From contig JAYKXP010000023.1 in the NCBI GenBank assembly GCA_037176845.1, positions 620,001 through 684,000 on the forward strand: a stretch of DNA of 64,000 nt. Direction: 5' to 3'. Positions 13,557-24,315 of this stretch are shown one piece after another; the first letter of the stretch is position 1; every line of letters starts with the position of its first letter. This DNA is from Paramarasmius palmivorus (Eukaryota; Basidiomycota; Agaricomycetes; Agaricales; Marasmiaceae). The notes beneath the pieces are model-generated. The model was given only the letters and a program-made list of their open reading frames with translations, was not told the DNA's origin and made no database searches. The translations under genes and the position numbers were made by a program.

Positions 13557-14440
13557 TTGACTGAGCATAGGTTCATCGACGCACCGGAGGCTACCCGACG
13601 AAGGAATCAGGAGCAAAGAAGTGATAGGGCAGGTCGGCGTCAATTGGAAAACGCTCAATTTGTCAACCCTAACCCTAACTTGCCGTATTTGGCTGCAACA
13701 AACAAACCTCGACGCTTCACCAACGACGAACCTCGATGGACTTCGACCTTACGCAAACACTTACACCTCGAAGATTTTACCAATCGAAATATACGATATA
13801 AAGACACACATTTGGAGAATTCTAGCGCGGATGACTGGTTGTAACTTCTCTGAGAGCATGGTGAACTATCTGGTGAGTAGCGCTTTTTCTCACTTTGATA
13901 TTTCCCTCCCTGACACGTCCAGACAGTGCTCTTCCACCCCAAAATAACCCCAACTTTGCTAGTCCTGCCAAATGCCCCAGAAATTGGCGATCCTTAGCCC
14001 TCCGCATCAAAACATTGTCCATTCCACGACGACTACTCATCTCAAGCCGGTCTCAGCCAAAGCTCCGCCGCTCAGCGATCGGCTTTGGGCTATCGACTTT
14101 TGCTCCTCCTCTGCCTGTTTCCTGCCGCAAACAGACCCGCAGATGCCTCCAGACCCACAGCTACACTCGGAACACCACTCACATCGACAGTCCGCTACTC
14201 TTCGCATGTGTACGCGTCCCTCTCCTACAACGACCTTCTACCTCCTCTTCTCCGACCCCTACATCGTAGCTTCCGTCCCCTCCGATACACAGCATCAGCG
14301 ATTCATTGTTCCGACTGGCAAAGAGGAGCAATTTCGCCTACGGGGGTCACTTTGAGAACACGCCTGTCATCCTGCATGAAACATCGATATCCTGTATGCT
14401 TGGTGAGTTTTCCTCAGCCCGTTTCCACATCATGAGCTCA
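13557..14440 (+). pseudogene. Unrecognised gene-family relic, copy B
   Basis: The exon from about 13640 to 13872 reads LTLTCRIWLQQTNL and ends NYL before a GTGAGT donor. A 50-nt intron runs to CAG at 13922. The exon matches copy A at 3196-3414 in sequence, intron position and phase. Downstream, reading frames switch among three overlapping ORFs (13895-14269, 13972-14355, 14085-14435), so either further introns or frameshifts are present. Function unknown. Confidence 0.3.
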
Positions 14441-16334
14441 CCATCGGTCGTTCCGAAACTACAACTTTGACAGCATGGCTCATCTACACCGTACCCCAGC
14501 GCCCCATTTCCCTTAACGGTTCACCACCTCGAGGCTTCATTGCTCGATGCCAACTGCTAATGGCTAATGCAAGCGTATCGTCTCGGTTTCTCAGGTTTTC
14601 GTTACCAAAGCGCAAGATCAGCGTGGCTAAACAGTCGAGGTGCTAGCGTTGTAGGATGAAGGCTGTAGAACGGACATCATGGTACGTCACTCTTCTTCGC
14701 GCTATGCAATAGATCTCGAACTCTAATATTTCACCTAGCCCACGTCCTTCTGTCTGAAGATTATGGTCCTCCGACTCCTGAGCTACATCAAGATCACCTT
14801 AGCTCCTCTTTCACGTTCCCAGTACTCGAACATCGTCTCATGAAAGCCTCAGAGATCCGAAAAAACTCGCCCAGGAGGATCAACATCGAACGCGTCATCT
14901 TCGCTCGGAGAGTCGATATGCGTTCCGGATAAGGCAGGACAATTATCGTCGGATTCTCGCAGATAGGCGGAGCATACGGTCAAGGAGACGTTGTCGGTTG
15001 ACTAGTGGTTTCCGTTGTGGTATAGATGTACGTGTTGATTTCTATGATATGGGCGTTGGTGATGTCTTGCAGGAAGGTGTCGTATAATACGTAAAAGACG
15101 TTCTTCGGCTTGCCCGGTAGCGAAGACAGCGTATCCACAGCATGCCTTGTACACGCTCCCTTGATGAATACTATTCAGAATAGATGTGTTCCCCAGGAAT
15201 GGATTACCGAGAGCCCTGATAACGTCTGATAAGTATAGGCTGCCATTTTGGGGCTTCTTATATTGACCCGATCGATGTCTACGAATGCTTTTTCCGATTG
15301 ACAGGGCTCGTATCAACTATTTTGGTAGTGGTTCCGACATCACTACTATTTGGCTTCTACGCGAATCGTCAATGACTCGAGTTAACCCAACTTCATTATA
15401 GAGTTCTCACATTTGGGTACTTGCATGGCTCTCGGTCCTTGTAGGAAACCCCGCAGGACGTTCCCTTAACTATCCCGTCTATGAAAGTCCAGACAATGTT
15501 ACATAGCCCAATCAAAAGGTAGGCTCAATAAAAGAACGCGGCCATAGAATGAGAGGGGCCTCCTCCGAGTCAGGATATTTGCTCGTCTCATCTCGGCCTT
15601 CCAATTTTATGATCATGCATTCTGTACGTTTTTCAGAGCATGAACAGGGATCGAAGACAGAACGACCTCATATTCTGGTCGATTGTCAAGCCGACGACGA
15701 GAATAATCCTGTTTAGCTCTTCAAATCGCGTTCTCTTCTGTGCCTATGGAGTCTCCATTACGCAGAACTAGCAATCACTTTTGACCCCTCGGGATGGTTT
15801 CCTTGTAGTATTGTCTACTTGCACCGCTTTTTTGATGAGGTGCAATGCGTTGGTTGATGCTCAATCAAGTGCTGTGCGCTTTCTTCGGATTGTCTCGGTG
15901 CTCAAGTACTGATGTTCATTTGTCCAGCTTTAAGGATGTACATGATAGTCGACGTTCTCTGCAGTGATACGTACAGAGAATTATCTCAATGCAGTCCTCG
16001 TGTCAACGTTCTATCCCTGATCGATTCGCAGGATTGATTTTCACATCCACAAGGCACAGTTGTGCATGTGATTCTGCGTGATGAGCCCTTCTTGTCACCT
16101 TTCTCTTCCAAATACCTAGGTTCCACTCTCGGAAGACATTGAGCTCAACCCTATGCCTACTCTCAAGGACGGGTTCCTCCGACCGTGAAGGCCCCATCTA
16201 ACGCCCCATCTAACATGCACTTCCTTCGTACCACCTTTGTTGGCTTGGAAGAGTGAAAATCATGTGTCAGGCGTAGTCAAGCTCCCACCACCACTAACTA
16301 AGCCTTGAAATACTGAGCTCGGACCTAGACTGAA
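14441..16334. other. No supported gene
   Basis: Only short ORFs (about 100 codons or fewer) on either strand, with no recognisable motif. A weak minus-strand ORF lies at 15002-15316. Nothing here can be called beyond unannotated intergenic or decayed sequence. Confidence 0.3.
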
Positions 16335-16429
16335 GTGGAATCCACGAGTTCGCATTTATACCAAAAAAAGGGGTACTCTCACTTGCCAATACTACCGTAT
16401 CCCACGTCCTTAGGGTTATTCATCCTTAA

Positions 16430-16680
16430 CCTCCCCGCCCCGGGGCCACAGCGGGGTCACCCCCCCAGATCTCCGCGGGGAACGCTCCGATCGCCCGGGG
16501 TGCAGGCTCCGCTCGAAGCCCACGTCGAGGGCTCTCCGAAAACGCCGCACCCCGCCCCCTTTCCACCCCTTTCCGCGGCGCTGCGGCCTCCTCTCCTCAC
16601 GCACGACCAGCTTTCGGGGCCTCGCACGCAGAGATCACAAGGAAACCCCTCGGGGTGAAAAACAGAAACGTCCTCCTCCT
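16430..16680. other. GC-rich patch
   Basis: This stretch is dominated by C- and G-runs (CCGCCCCGGGG, GGGGTCACCCCCCC, CGCACCCCGCCCCC), unlike the AT-rich DNA on its right. The ORFs in it (16335-16658 + and 16416-16604 -) are compositional and not supported as genes. It marks a sharp base-composition boundary next to the recombinase element. Confidence 0.4.
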
Positions 16681-16879
16681 CGAGGCCTGTCTGCCGGTAT
16701 TTTTTTCATGCACAGAAACGGGTTTCCCACGGAGCTAGATGGGTTTCGGTCCTTTTTTGACCAGTTTTCAGTGTTTTTCAGGTACTTTTCAATGGTTTCA
16801 AGGGTCCAGAAAGATTGCCTATGCACTTCCAGCACATTTGACACGTCTCTGAGGTGCAAAAACACGTCATTTCAAAGGT

Positions 16880-17610
16880 CTCAATGTCAAAAAGGGGCTA
16901 AACATGCTGAAATCATGTGATTCACATGACCGTGGGAAAATTACATAACCCAAAGCGGCACAGGTCCAAGGGGGGTGTGGCTGCCAGCTGGCAGCCTGCT
17001 GTTGAACCACAACCCCCATCATTTCCCTCTGTTTCTCTATCTCTTGACTCAAAAGCAAAAAGCAACAGTGCTCTGTGTCTTTTTTTTGTTGAGAGGTAGT
17101 TTGTTGTTTCAAAAAGATCAAAAAAGAGAGTCTTTCAGGTGTGTGTGTTCTGTGGTTTTTTTTTTTTATTTTGGAGGAGAGAATTAAATAACATAAAACA
17201 AAGACAGGATTCAATCTACTGAGACTGCTCTAAAGACTGGACTTGAAGGCAAACCACCTACCACAACCAAATTCCATTACTTCCCCTCCCCTCTCCACAC
17301 TTCCATCTTTCCATTTTTTTTTCTTCCCTTGGATTTTTACTTTGAAGTAATCTCAGAACTGTGTAACAGATCTGACTTTATTTTTTAAAGTGATCTCCTT
17401 TCATTATCCCCATATCCTCTCTCTCTCCCCTTCTCTTCTCCTTTATTTCACTTCCTCTTCATCCCCATTCCTTGTGGTCTCCTTTCTAGGCCTTTCCCAT
17501 AGTGGTGGTGACTCACACTAACCCTAACCCTAACTCCCCCAACCCTTACACTCTACCATTTCCATTCTATACCTCAAGACATACAATAATATATATTCAA
17601 ATCAAATTGA
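16880..17610 (+). promoter_or_regulatory. Upstream region of the recombinase gene: palindromes, CT-rich tract, telomere-like motif
   Basis: Two inverted repeats stand out. CATGTGATTCACATG near 16914-16928 is a 7-bp arm palindrome with a one-base centre. GCTGCCAGCTGGCAGC near 16979-16994 is a perfect 16-bp palindrome. A pyrimidine-rich tract runs over 17270-17500. Three units of the telomere-type CCCTAA repeat lie at 17518-17534. ATATATATTC lies shortly before the ATG at 17618. I infer regulatory or terminal DNA of the element, but have no direct evidence of function. Confidence 0.35.
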
Positions 17611-17617
17611 CAGCAAT

Positions 17618-20600
17618 ATGGGAAAAGCTAAGAAAGAGTGTTCTGTTTGCTCTGTACCACTTAAAGACTCTCAGGCCGTGCACAAGCATGAAAAAATGCA
17701 TGCAACAGAATATGTATTTACATATGAGAATCATTTCAAAGTCAAGCTGAAGCGTTTATCTCATGAAGCAGCTTGGACATGTTGGTGCTCTGTACATCCT
17801 GATGGGCATACTATAAAAGCAACTAATACCGTTGCCAACCATGCTCCTCATGTGGACTTTATACCTCCTTCTCCTTTCTTAACATCAGAAAAAAATATAT
17901 ATGCAGAAGAAACATATGCTATTTTAGAATGGCCATTAAAATATCGCAATGGCTATTTTGTGCTTTTAAAGCGAGAAACAGCTGATGGAGACTGGAGATG
18001 CTGGTGTTCAGCATATCCTAATGATCCTGGACATAGGATTAAGTCATCTCAGACACATACACTTATTCAACATGCCCAGCAAGTTGATTTTATGCCAGGA
18101 ATAAATGAAACAAACCACATATATAAAGTTCTTGATGTCCTTTCTCCACTACCATCACTACCATCACTATCATCACCATCATCACCACCACCACTACCAC
18201 TACTACTACCACCACTGCCTTCAACTCCTCCTCCAAAGTCAACATCACATTTAAAGCGTCAAAGAAATCAAAGGTAATTTCTATTATTCTACAATATATA
18301 TTAAAATTTTAATCTTAATTTTTTAGTGTCAGTATTGTTGGTAGTGATGGTTCTCCAGAAACTCAGCGTATTATGCCAAAGACTAAAAAGCATAAACAAT
18401 CCACACTACCATCATCATCACCTATGTCAATATCACCAACACTACATACAACAGCATTGGAAAAACAAAATTATCAGCCTATATCTTTTACTTTAAATGA
18501 AGAGGAGACTGCTGCTGCTGCTGCTGCTGTTGATAATAATAGCAACAATGACATATATACACCACTTGCTGCTACTACTACTAATGTAGTGGAGAAAAAT
18601 ACTGAAAAGCAAAGTCTTCTATGTATGTAATTTTATTTACTAAAAATCTCCAATATTTAAATACTGATTCTTTTTTTAGATGACAGTTTATTCAATCTGG
18701 AGGTTCTTATAGGATTATCCAAACATTTCGATACATTAAAATATGGCAGCTGGATTGAACACATCTATATTGATGCCTACTTGATCGATCTTGACCTTCA
18801 GCTTCGACAAAACCCACCTAACTCAAATACTAGTCGTTATGTCCCTTTGGCATATCATCATTTGAAGGCTAAAGAAAATCAGAATGTTAATGCTGATGAA
18901 ATAAAGCATTATCATGAAGACTTTGATATACAAAATGAAAATAAAGCTTCCTATGTTCATACTATTGTCTTTCATAACTATCATTGGTTTGGGCTGGCCT
19001 GTGATTTTGAAAGAAATATTGTCACTGTATTAGGTGAAGAAGTCATTGCTTCATCTAGTATAGACTCTAGTGATAATCTCCGATGGAAGATATGGGATGG
19101 ACCATACATTTATAACATTCTTTGTACTCTTCATGGACATGAACCAAAAACACCTGCTATTATTTTCCTTAGCTGGAAACAAAAAGGAGGAACAGAATGT
19201 GGTGCACATATTGCACAAATGTTAAAACATGTAGCAGTGTCAGGACTTTCTATATTATTACAAGATAGTCTAACAGTCCTTGATAATCTACAATGTACCC
19301 ACAATATTCGTCTTGAAATACTTGACAGATTATCTTTGCTGACATATCAGCAAGGATTGCATTTTTATGATGAAAGCCAGAAGGCACCTCTAGAGTCATC
19401 TTTAGAGTCAACATCTCCATCTCCTAATCTCATTGACTTATGTCAGTTTCTTCAAAATGACACAGTCATTGAAACAGTTAAAAATAGCCTTTTAGCTGAG
19501 CAAAAGCAATGCTCTGGCTCTGGTTGTTCTTTTACCAATGATGATGATGATGATGATGATGATGTGATTATGAATTCTGAGCAAAACAACTTTCAGCCAT
19601 TAACACAATCCCCATTACAGTCTCATGCTAGTAAATCTCAAAAGAAGAGTCATCGTCGTCGTCATCAATCACCACCACCACTACTACTATCAGCACCACC
19701 ACCTCTCTTGTCACTGTCAGCAGAACCAGAGCAAGTTGAAGAACTGCCTTATACACCACTACCACCTGCACTTCTTAGTAACTTTACTACTGAAAACCTT
19801 AAAAGTGCCCCAGGTGAAAGACCCATTTCCTTTCATGAATATAATAAAATGGTCTGGAGCTGGAGACATCATGCTATAATGAGGCAATATGCACATCTTT
19901 CTAAGAAAGTGATTAAAAGAATTGATATACTAGATCAATTCAATATGGTTTTAAACACCAATATCTTCAACATCAACAGTGAAGAAGATGATAAAAAAAA
20001 GACATATATTATATGTCTTATACATAAATCAACAATCACTGTAAATGGAATCAGAGAGCATCTCAGAGATTTCCATGATGCTAAAAGAACTATTCCTCGA
20101 AAAAATCTATTTGAAACAGTTTTAAAAAACCAATATGGAGTAGAAACAAGCCAAATATCCCCTCTTCCTCCTACAATTCCCTCTTCAGAAATTATTGGAC
20201 TGCCAGTTTATTGGGCTGTTAAATGTCCTCTCTGTCAAGAAGTTAAGGGTAATTGGGAGATATTAAACAAACATATCAGAGGTGATCATAAGGTCTTAAA
20301 CCGCTTCAAAGCCCGAGATCCAGAAATCGAAATAGTTGCTGCTCAGACTTTCATTCATAAAAGAGGATTATTTCAAATAATGTAAGTCTATTTTAAAAAT
20401 ATTTGAGCTTTTAAACTAATTCAATTGATAAAATAGATTATCAGAAAAGCAACAGAAAGTAAAGGCTATGGCTGATGATCCTGATGCTTTAATACTGCTA
20501 CGTATGAAAAAGCAGCATAATCAAATGAAGGAAGAATCCAGAAAGAAGAATCCAAGGAGTGTTAATCTATGGTTGCTATCTGTTAAATGGGACGATCTCA

Positions 20601-23132
20601 TTAGCAACTATAATACTATGACTCTTCGAGCTCTAGTAGCTCCACTAAAGCCAGATGAAGATACAATTGATAAACGATCTACACTTGCTGTAAAAGCTTT
20701 ATTTGGCTATGTATATCAATATATGGAGGTGGTACCTATTACCATTCTACAAGATATTAGAAATGCTGATAAAACGTATGAGCAAATCTTAGTTATAAAA
20801 CTTTATTCGACACTAATTTTTCTTCTTTGCAGAACAAAAAGCCATAAAATGTTTACAAGACTTCAGCAACAGTCTACGCTTAAAGGCTATATTAAAATTA
20901 TGTCAAGATTTGTTGTCTTCCTTGTCAGAATCTATATGAAGCCAGAGTCTTATCCTTCAACCCTACCACCAGCCTTTCTTGAAAGCATCAGCACTTTTAC
21001 TTCAGCTTTAGTGGAAATTGATGATGCTGATAGTCTTGAAGATGAAGACAATGATGATTATGAAAATGATCAAGAAGAAGATGAAGATGAAGAAAATAGA
21101 GAGGTATTAGAAGAAGATGAAGATGAAGAAGATGAAGAAGATATAGAAGATGATGAAAATGTTACTGCTTTGGGTGATGCCATTGGTGGTATTGGTGTTA
21201 ATCTCTTAGCAAAAAATGAAACAGAACAAGATATCATTAAAAAAGAGGCTGCAAAAGAAAAGCTAATATCAGCTTTAAGTAGCCTTTTAAAATGCTTTTG
21301 GACATGTCACTGGGGATCAGATGCCAGAAGATCACGTGATCCCACTATAGTTTATCTTGCCTTAAGCATGTTGCAGGAAGACCGGTCTTTCAAGTCTGTA
21401 AGACTTGTATCTCCTTTTATTTCCAGGCTCCTTTATGGAATGAGAGTATATTTTCTCTCTGAAATTATTCGAACAGCACAAGAAAGAAACACTATAAATA
21501 AGAATGACCCTGAATCATATCCATATACCGAAACATGTGCTAAACTTCGCCCTTACTTTACTGAACACCAACCATATACTTTAAGTGAGCTTTACTCACT
21601 ACAGCACAATGCTGCATCAAAAAACTTTTCTACACCAGCTTCTATGAGAATTGAATGGCTAGACCGAGTAAAATTTACCAAACTCAAATATCTTGGATAT
21701 CCTATAGATTTTGATGATCTTGTAAAGCTATTTCAATATGTAGAAGATCAGGTTATCCAAAAGTTTGAGTGGCTAATGTGTGGCCTTAAAATGAGAGTAG
21801 ATTGGCAGTCTACACTTTTACAAGAAGATCATACAAATGAAACAGATGAATATTCATTTGTTTCTGATGACCGAAACATCTGCTTCACTACTCCACACAA
21901 ATCACTAAGAGAGGCTATTCGAGAAAACCCTGAACTTTCAAAGCGGTTTTTAATCAGCACAAATAATGGTACTGAAGAATGGAATCAAAAGGAACTTAGA
22001 GATTGGCTTACAGTTTATGCACAATTTCACCAAATGATGATGGTTCAAGTACAGGGAAAGGGTGGCCCTCCTCCACGTGGTACAGAATTATGCTCTGCAA
22101 TATCCTGTAACTCCAAAACTAGAATGCGTAACTTGTGTTCTATTATAAAACACATTGCCTTCTTATTAAGGTATCACAAGTCTGGTGCTTTTACCCAAAA
22201 GGACAGATTTATTCCACATGCTCTTGATGGAGTTTCAGCAGATCTATCTGTACAAGATAATGTCTTTCTCCGGGATTTTGCATCTTTTGCAGCTTTTATA
22301 TGCTATGGAGAGAGAAAGAGTATTATGGATGCTTACTATCATTATATGTTTGTGAATGACAAAGGAAAATTATTCACATCAGATGATTTATCAGCAACTT
22401 TAGCTGAACTCTCCTCTGTATATCTTGGATGCAGATTAACAATCAATGGCTTCCGTCATGTTTTGACTGCCTTTCGAAGAACTGATGGAAAAGCTCCCTC
22501 TTTACAAAGAGTAAGTTTATCTTAATTTAATTTAACTACAGTTATTAACTATTTTTTTCTTTTGTTTCCAGGAAGCATACATGCTAAGCATTGAAGCTGC
22601 TCAGGCTGGACATAGTGATGCAACTGAGCAAAGACACTATGCCAGAAGTCAGGATAGCCTTCAAGGCTGGTCTGACCATATGGTTACTATTTTATGTGAT
22701 GTCAGTGTAAACTGGCAGATAAAAATAGGAGTAGTACCAGGAGGTCTTGGTCTTACATATCAAGAAGCAAGACATATTAATTTTCAGTATCTTAAAGAAC
22801 AAGGAAAGCTGAAAGTTGAGGAAAGTGCCTTCAAGCAAGAACTAAAAGAAGTCATTCAAGAGAGTGTTTCACCAATAGTAGATGAAGTACAAAAGTCTTG
22901 TGAAATCTACAAACAACAGATCCTTCAAGAAGTTAGAAAAATGCATGAATCCTTTAAAGAGGAAATTGTACAAGAGATTAAAGAGAAAATTGTACAAGAG
23001 ATTAAGGAGGAAATTGGACAAATAGTAGCTAAAAACAGGTCACAAATGGAGAAGAATGTACTTTTGTCTACAGTACAGCTGTTGCAAGAGATGAAAGACA
23101 ATCTTATTAAAGAATTGAAAGATTTACTTTGA
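17618..23132 (+). CDS. Zinc-finger / Ulp1-like protease / tyrosine recombinase fusion, five exons, 1762 aa
   Basis: Exons 17618-18273, 18327-18622, 18680-20381, 20437-22510 and 22572-23132 join in frame with no stop. Order: C2H2 finger (C8, C11, H24, H28); two CWCS repeats (C55/C57 and C128/C130) each followed by HxIK and VDF; Ser/Pro linker; Ulp1-like fold from about 330 to 500 with H419-W, Q485 and C491 (the same Gln-Cys spacing of six as Ulp1), although the usual catalytic Asp position is Gly436-Glu437; a second C2H2 finger (C833, C836, H849, H854); an acidic tract at about 1082-1128; then a tyrosine recombinase with R1432 (PPRGTEL), RYHKSG (K1466), NGFR (R1558) and GHS...Y (H1590, Y1599). 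A coiled coil ends the protein. Tyrosine recombinases of this style occur in fungal Cryptons and telomere-linked helicase genes. I infer an autonomous mobile element. AT-rich codon use differs from neighbouring genes. Confidence 0.7.
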
Positions 23133-23250
23133 TCTATTGATTTCCAATATTCTAAAGTACTTATCTGACAAGTTATATCATGTATTTTATATTTTCAATT
23201 TTTCTTTAACATAATATACTGGTTTCCACTCTTTAGTCATTGATAAAACC

Positions 23251-23256
23251 AATAAA
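23251..23256 (+). terminator. AATAAA polyadenylation-type signal
   Basis: AATAAA lies 119 nt after the recombinase stop codon in AT-rich DNA. It is a plausible 3' end signal for that gene; position only. Confidence 0.4.
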
Positions 23257-23500
23257 GATAACACTTTATTGCTATTATGGATGTGCTATCCATAGAGAGA
23301 TATAGTTTGAATACAACATTGGCATCTTTGCCTCTATAAATGACAACAAATTAGTTGTCAGCTCCTCATGTTGAAAAGATATTAATCAATTCATTGTTTT
23401 GTCTACTTATTTTTATCCACAGATAATACTGCTAGTACTGCCAATATATTCATGAGTAAAGTGTCTTTTTCTATTTTTTTTTTCTTTAGCAGGGTGTCTT

Positions 23501-23950
23501 AGGAGTCTGATCTTGACCAAAACATATCGGATTCATATCCAAGGAAGGTAGGCTCTATGCCCTCGTTCTAAATTATATTTTCTTTGTTCTAGGACAGTCC
23601 TAGAGTAGAATTCTATCTAACTCTTGATTATAGGACTATATATCCCTCACTAGCATCTGTACTAGCCATAGAAATCCCAAACTCATTGTCAAGAGATATT
23701 CCAATTGATAATGGATAGCTGTTAAGCTTCCATATGGTTGTCTTTATCAGAGATCTGGTCACTCGGACATTTCTAATCCAGGCAATAGTTACCTCAAAGG
23801 TAACTCTCACCTCCAGCTTCTACTGTATTTGGTATATATCTCTGATTTGTTCCCTAGGGTCCTTCTACGCTGTAGTAGTTGGTCCTTGTTTACTTTTCAA
23901 TCTCACATGTCCTATAGCGCAAGTATAGTGTAGCCATATGACCTACTAGG
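23501..23950 (-). repeat. LTR-family fragment, inverted
   Basis: Reading the minus strand, this matches the stretch of the gypsy 5' LTR from about 31945 to 32390. It includes the CTACTGCTAG-type segment, AGGGA(C/T)ATATAGTCCTATAA and the CAGGACTGTCCTAG-like segment. Divergence is visible by eye. It shows that the sequence on both sides of position 32222 in the main LTR belongs to one repeat unit. Confidence 0.6.
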
Positions 23951-24058
23951 AAGTCTTATAGATATGGTCTACAAGTTTTGACTCGTACCTAGCCCAATAA
24001 TATAGAGAATAACTATGTCCTAGCACCAATATCTGAAAGATACCATGTGGAACAGCAC

Positions 24059-24315
24059 TGTGAGGGTACCAGAATGAAATTGCTGAAAAACAGTCATTTT
24101 GACACTAATTGTTGTGTTCAGAATCGCACTAGTACATCATACTAAGTACTATATGGACTTGGTATCACTGCTAGGAACCTAGTGGTGCGCATATGATGAG
24201 GAATAAGATAGGCATGCACTGTGTAGTGAATACTAGCTATGCGCGCATAGACGTTGATGTTGTTGTTAGCCCTATATTATTGCGCTAGGGTACGAGTTGA
24301 AACCTGTAGACCGTT
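24059..24315 (+). repeat. LTR-family 5' end fragment
   Basis: Starts TGTGAGGGTACCAGAATG and matches the first 250 bp of the 5' LTR at 31615, through GAGTTGAAACCTGTAGAC. Just before it, 24000-24058 matches the LTR near 32410-32455 in plus orientation. Two non-adjacent parts of the same LTR are therefore fused here, next to an inverted third part. Confidence 0.6.

Noticed and set aside
16335..16658. GC-rich ORF as a gene
   Set aside because: Composition-driven open frames on both strands with no motif or intron support.
17518..17534. Telomere end or subtelomere
   Set aside because: Only about three units occur and DNA continues on both sides. Two similar motifs elsewhere are explained as coding sequence.
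19625..19879. His-rich ORF
   Set aside because: Alternate frame of the recombinase gene over CAC/CAT-rich repeats.
18781..20385. Separate stand-alone SUMO protease gene
   Set aside because: Splice sites join it in frame to the exons before and after, and there is no start codon at its left border.
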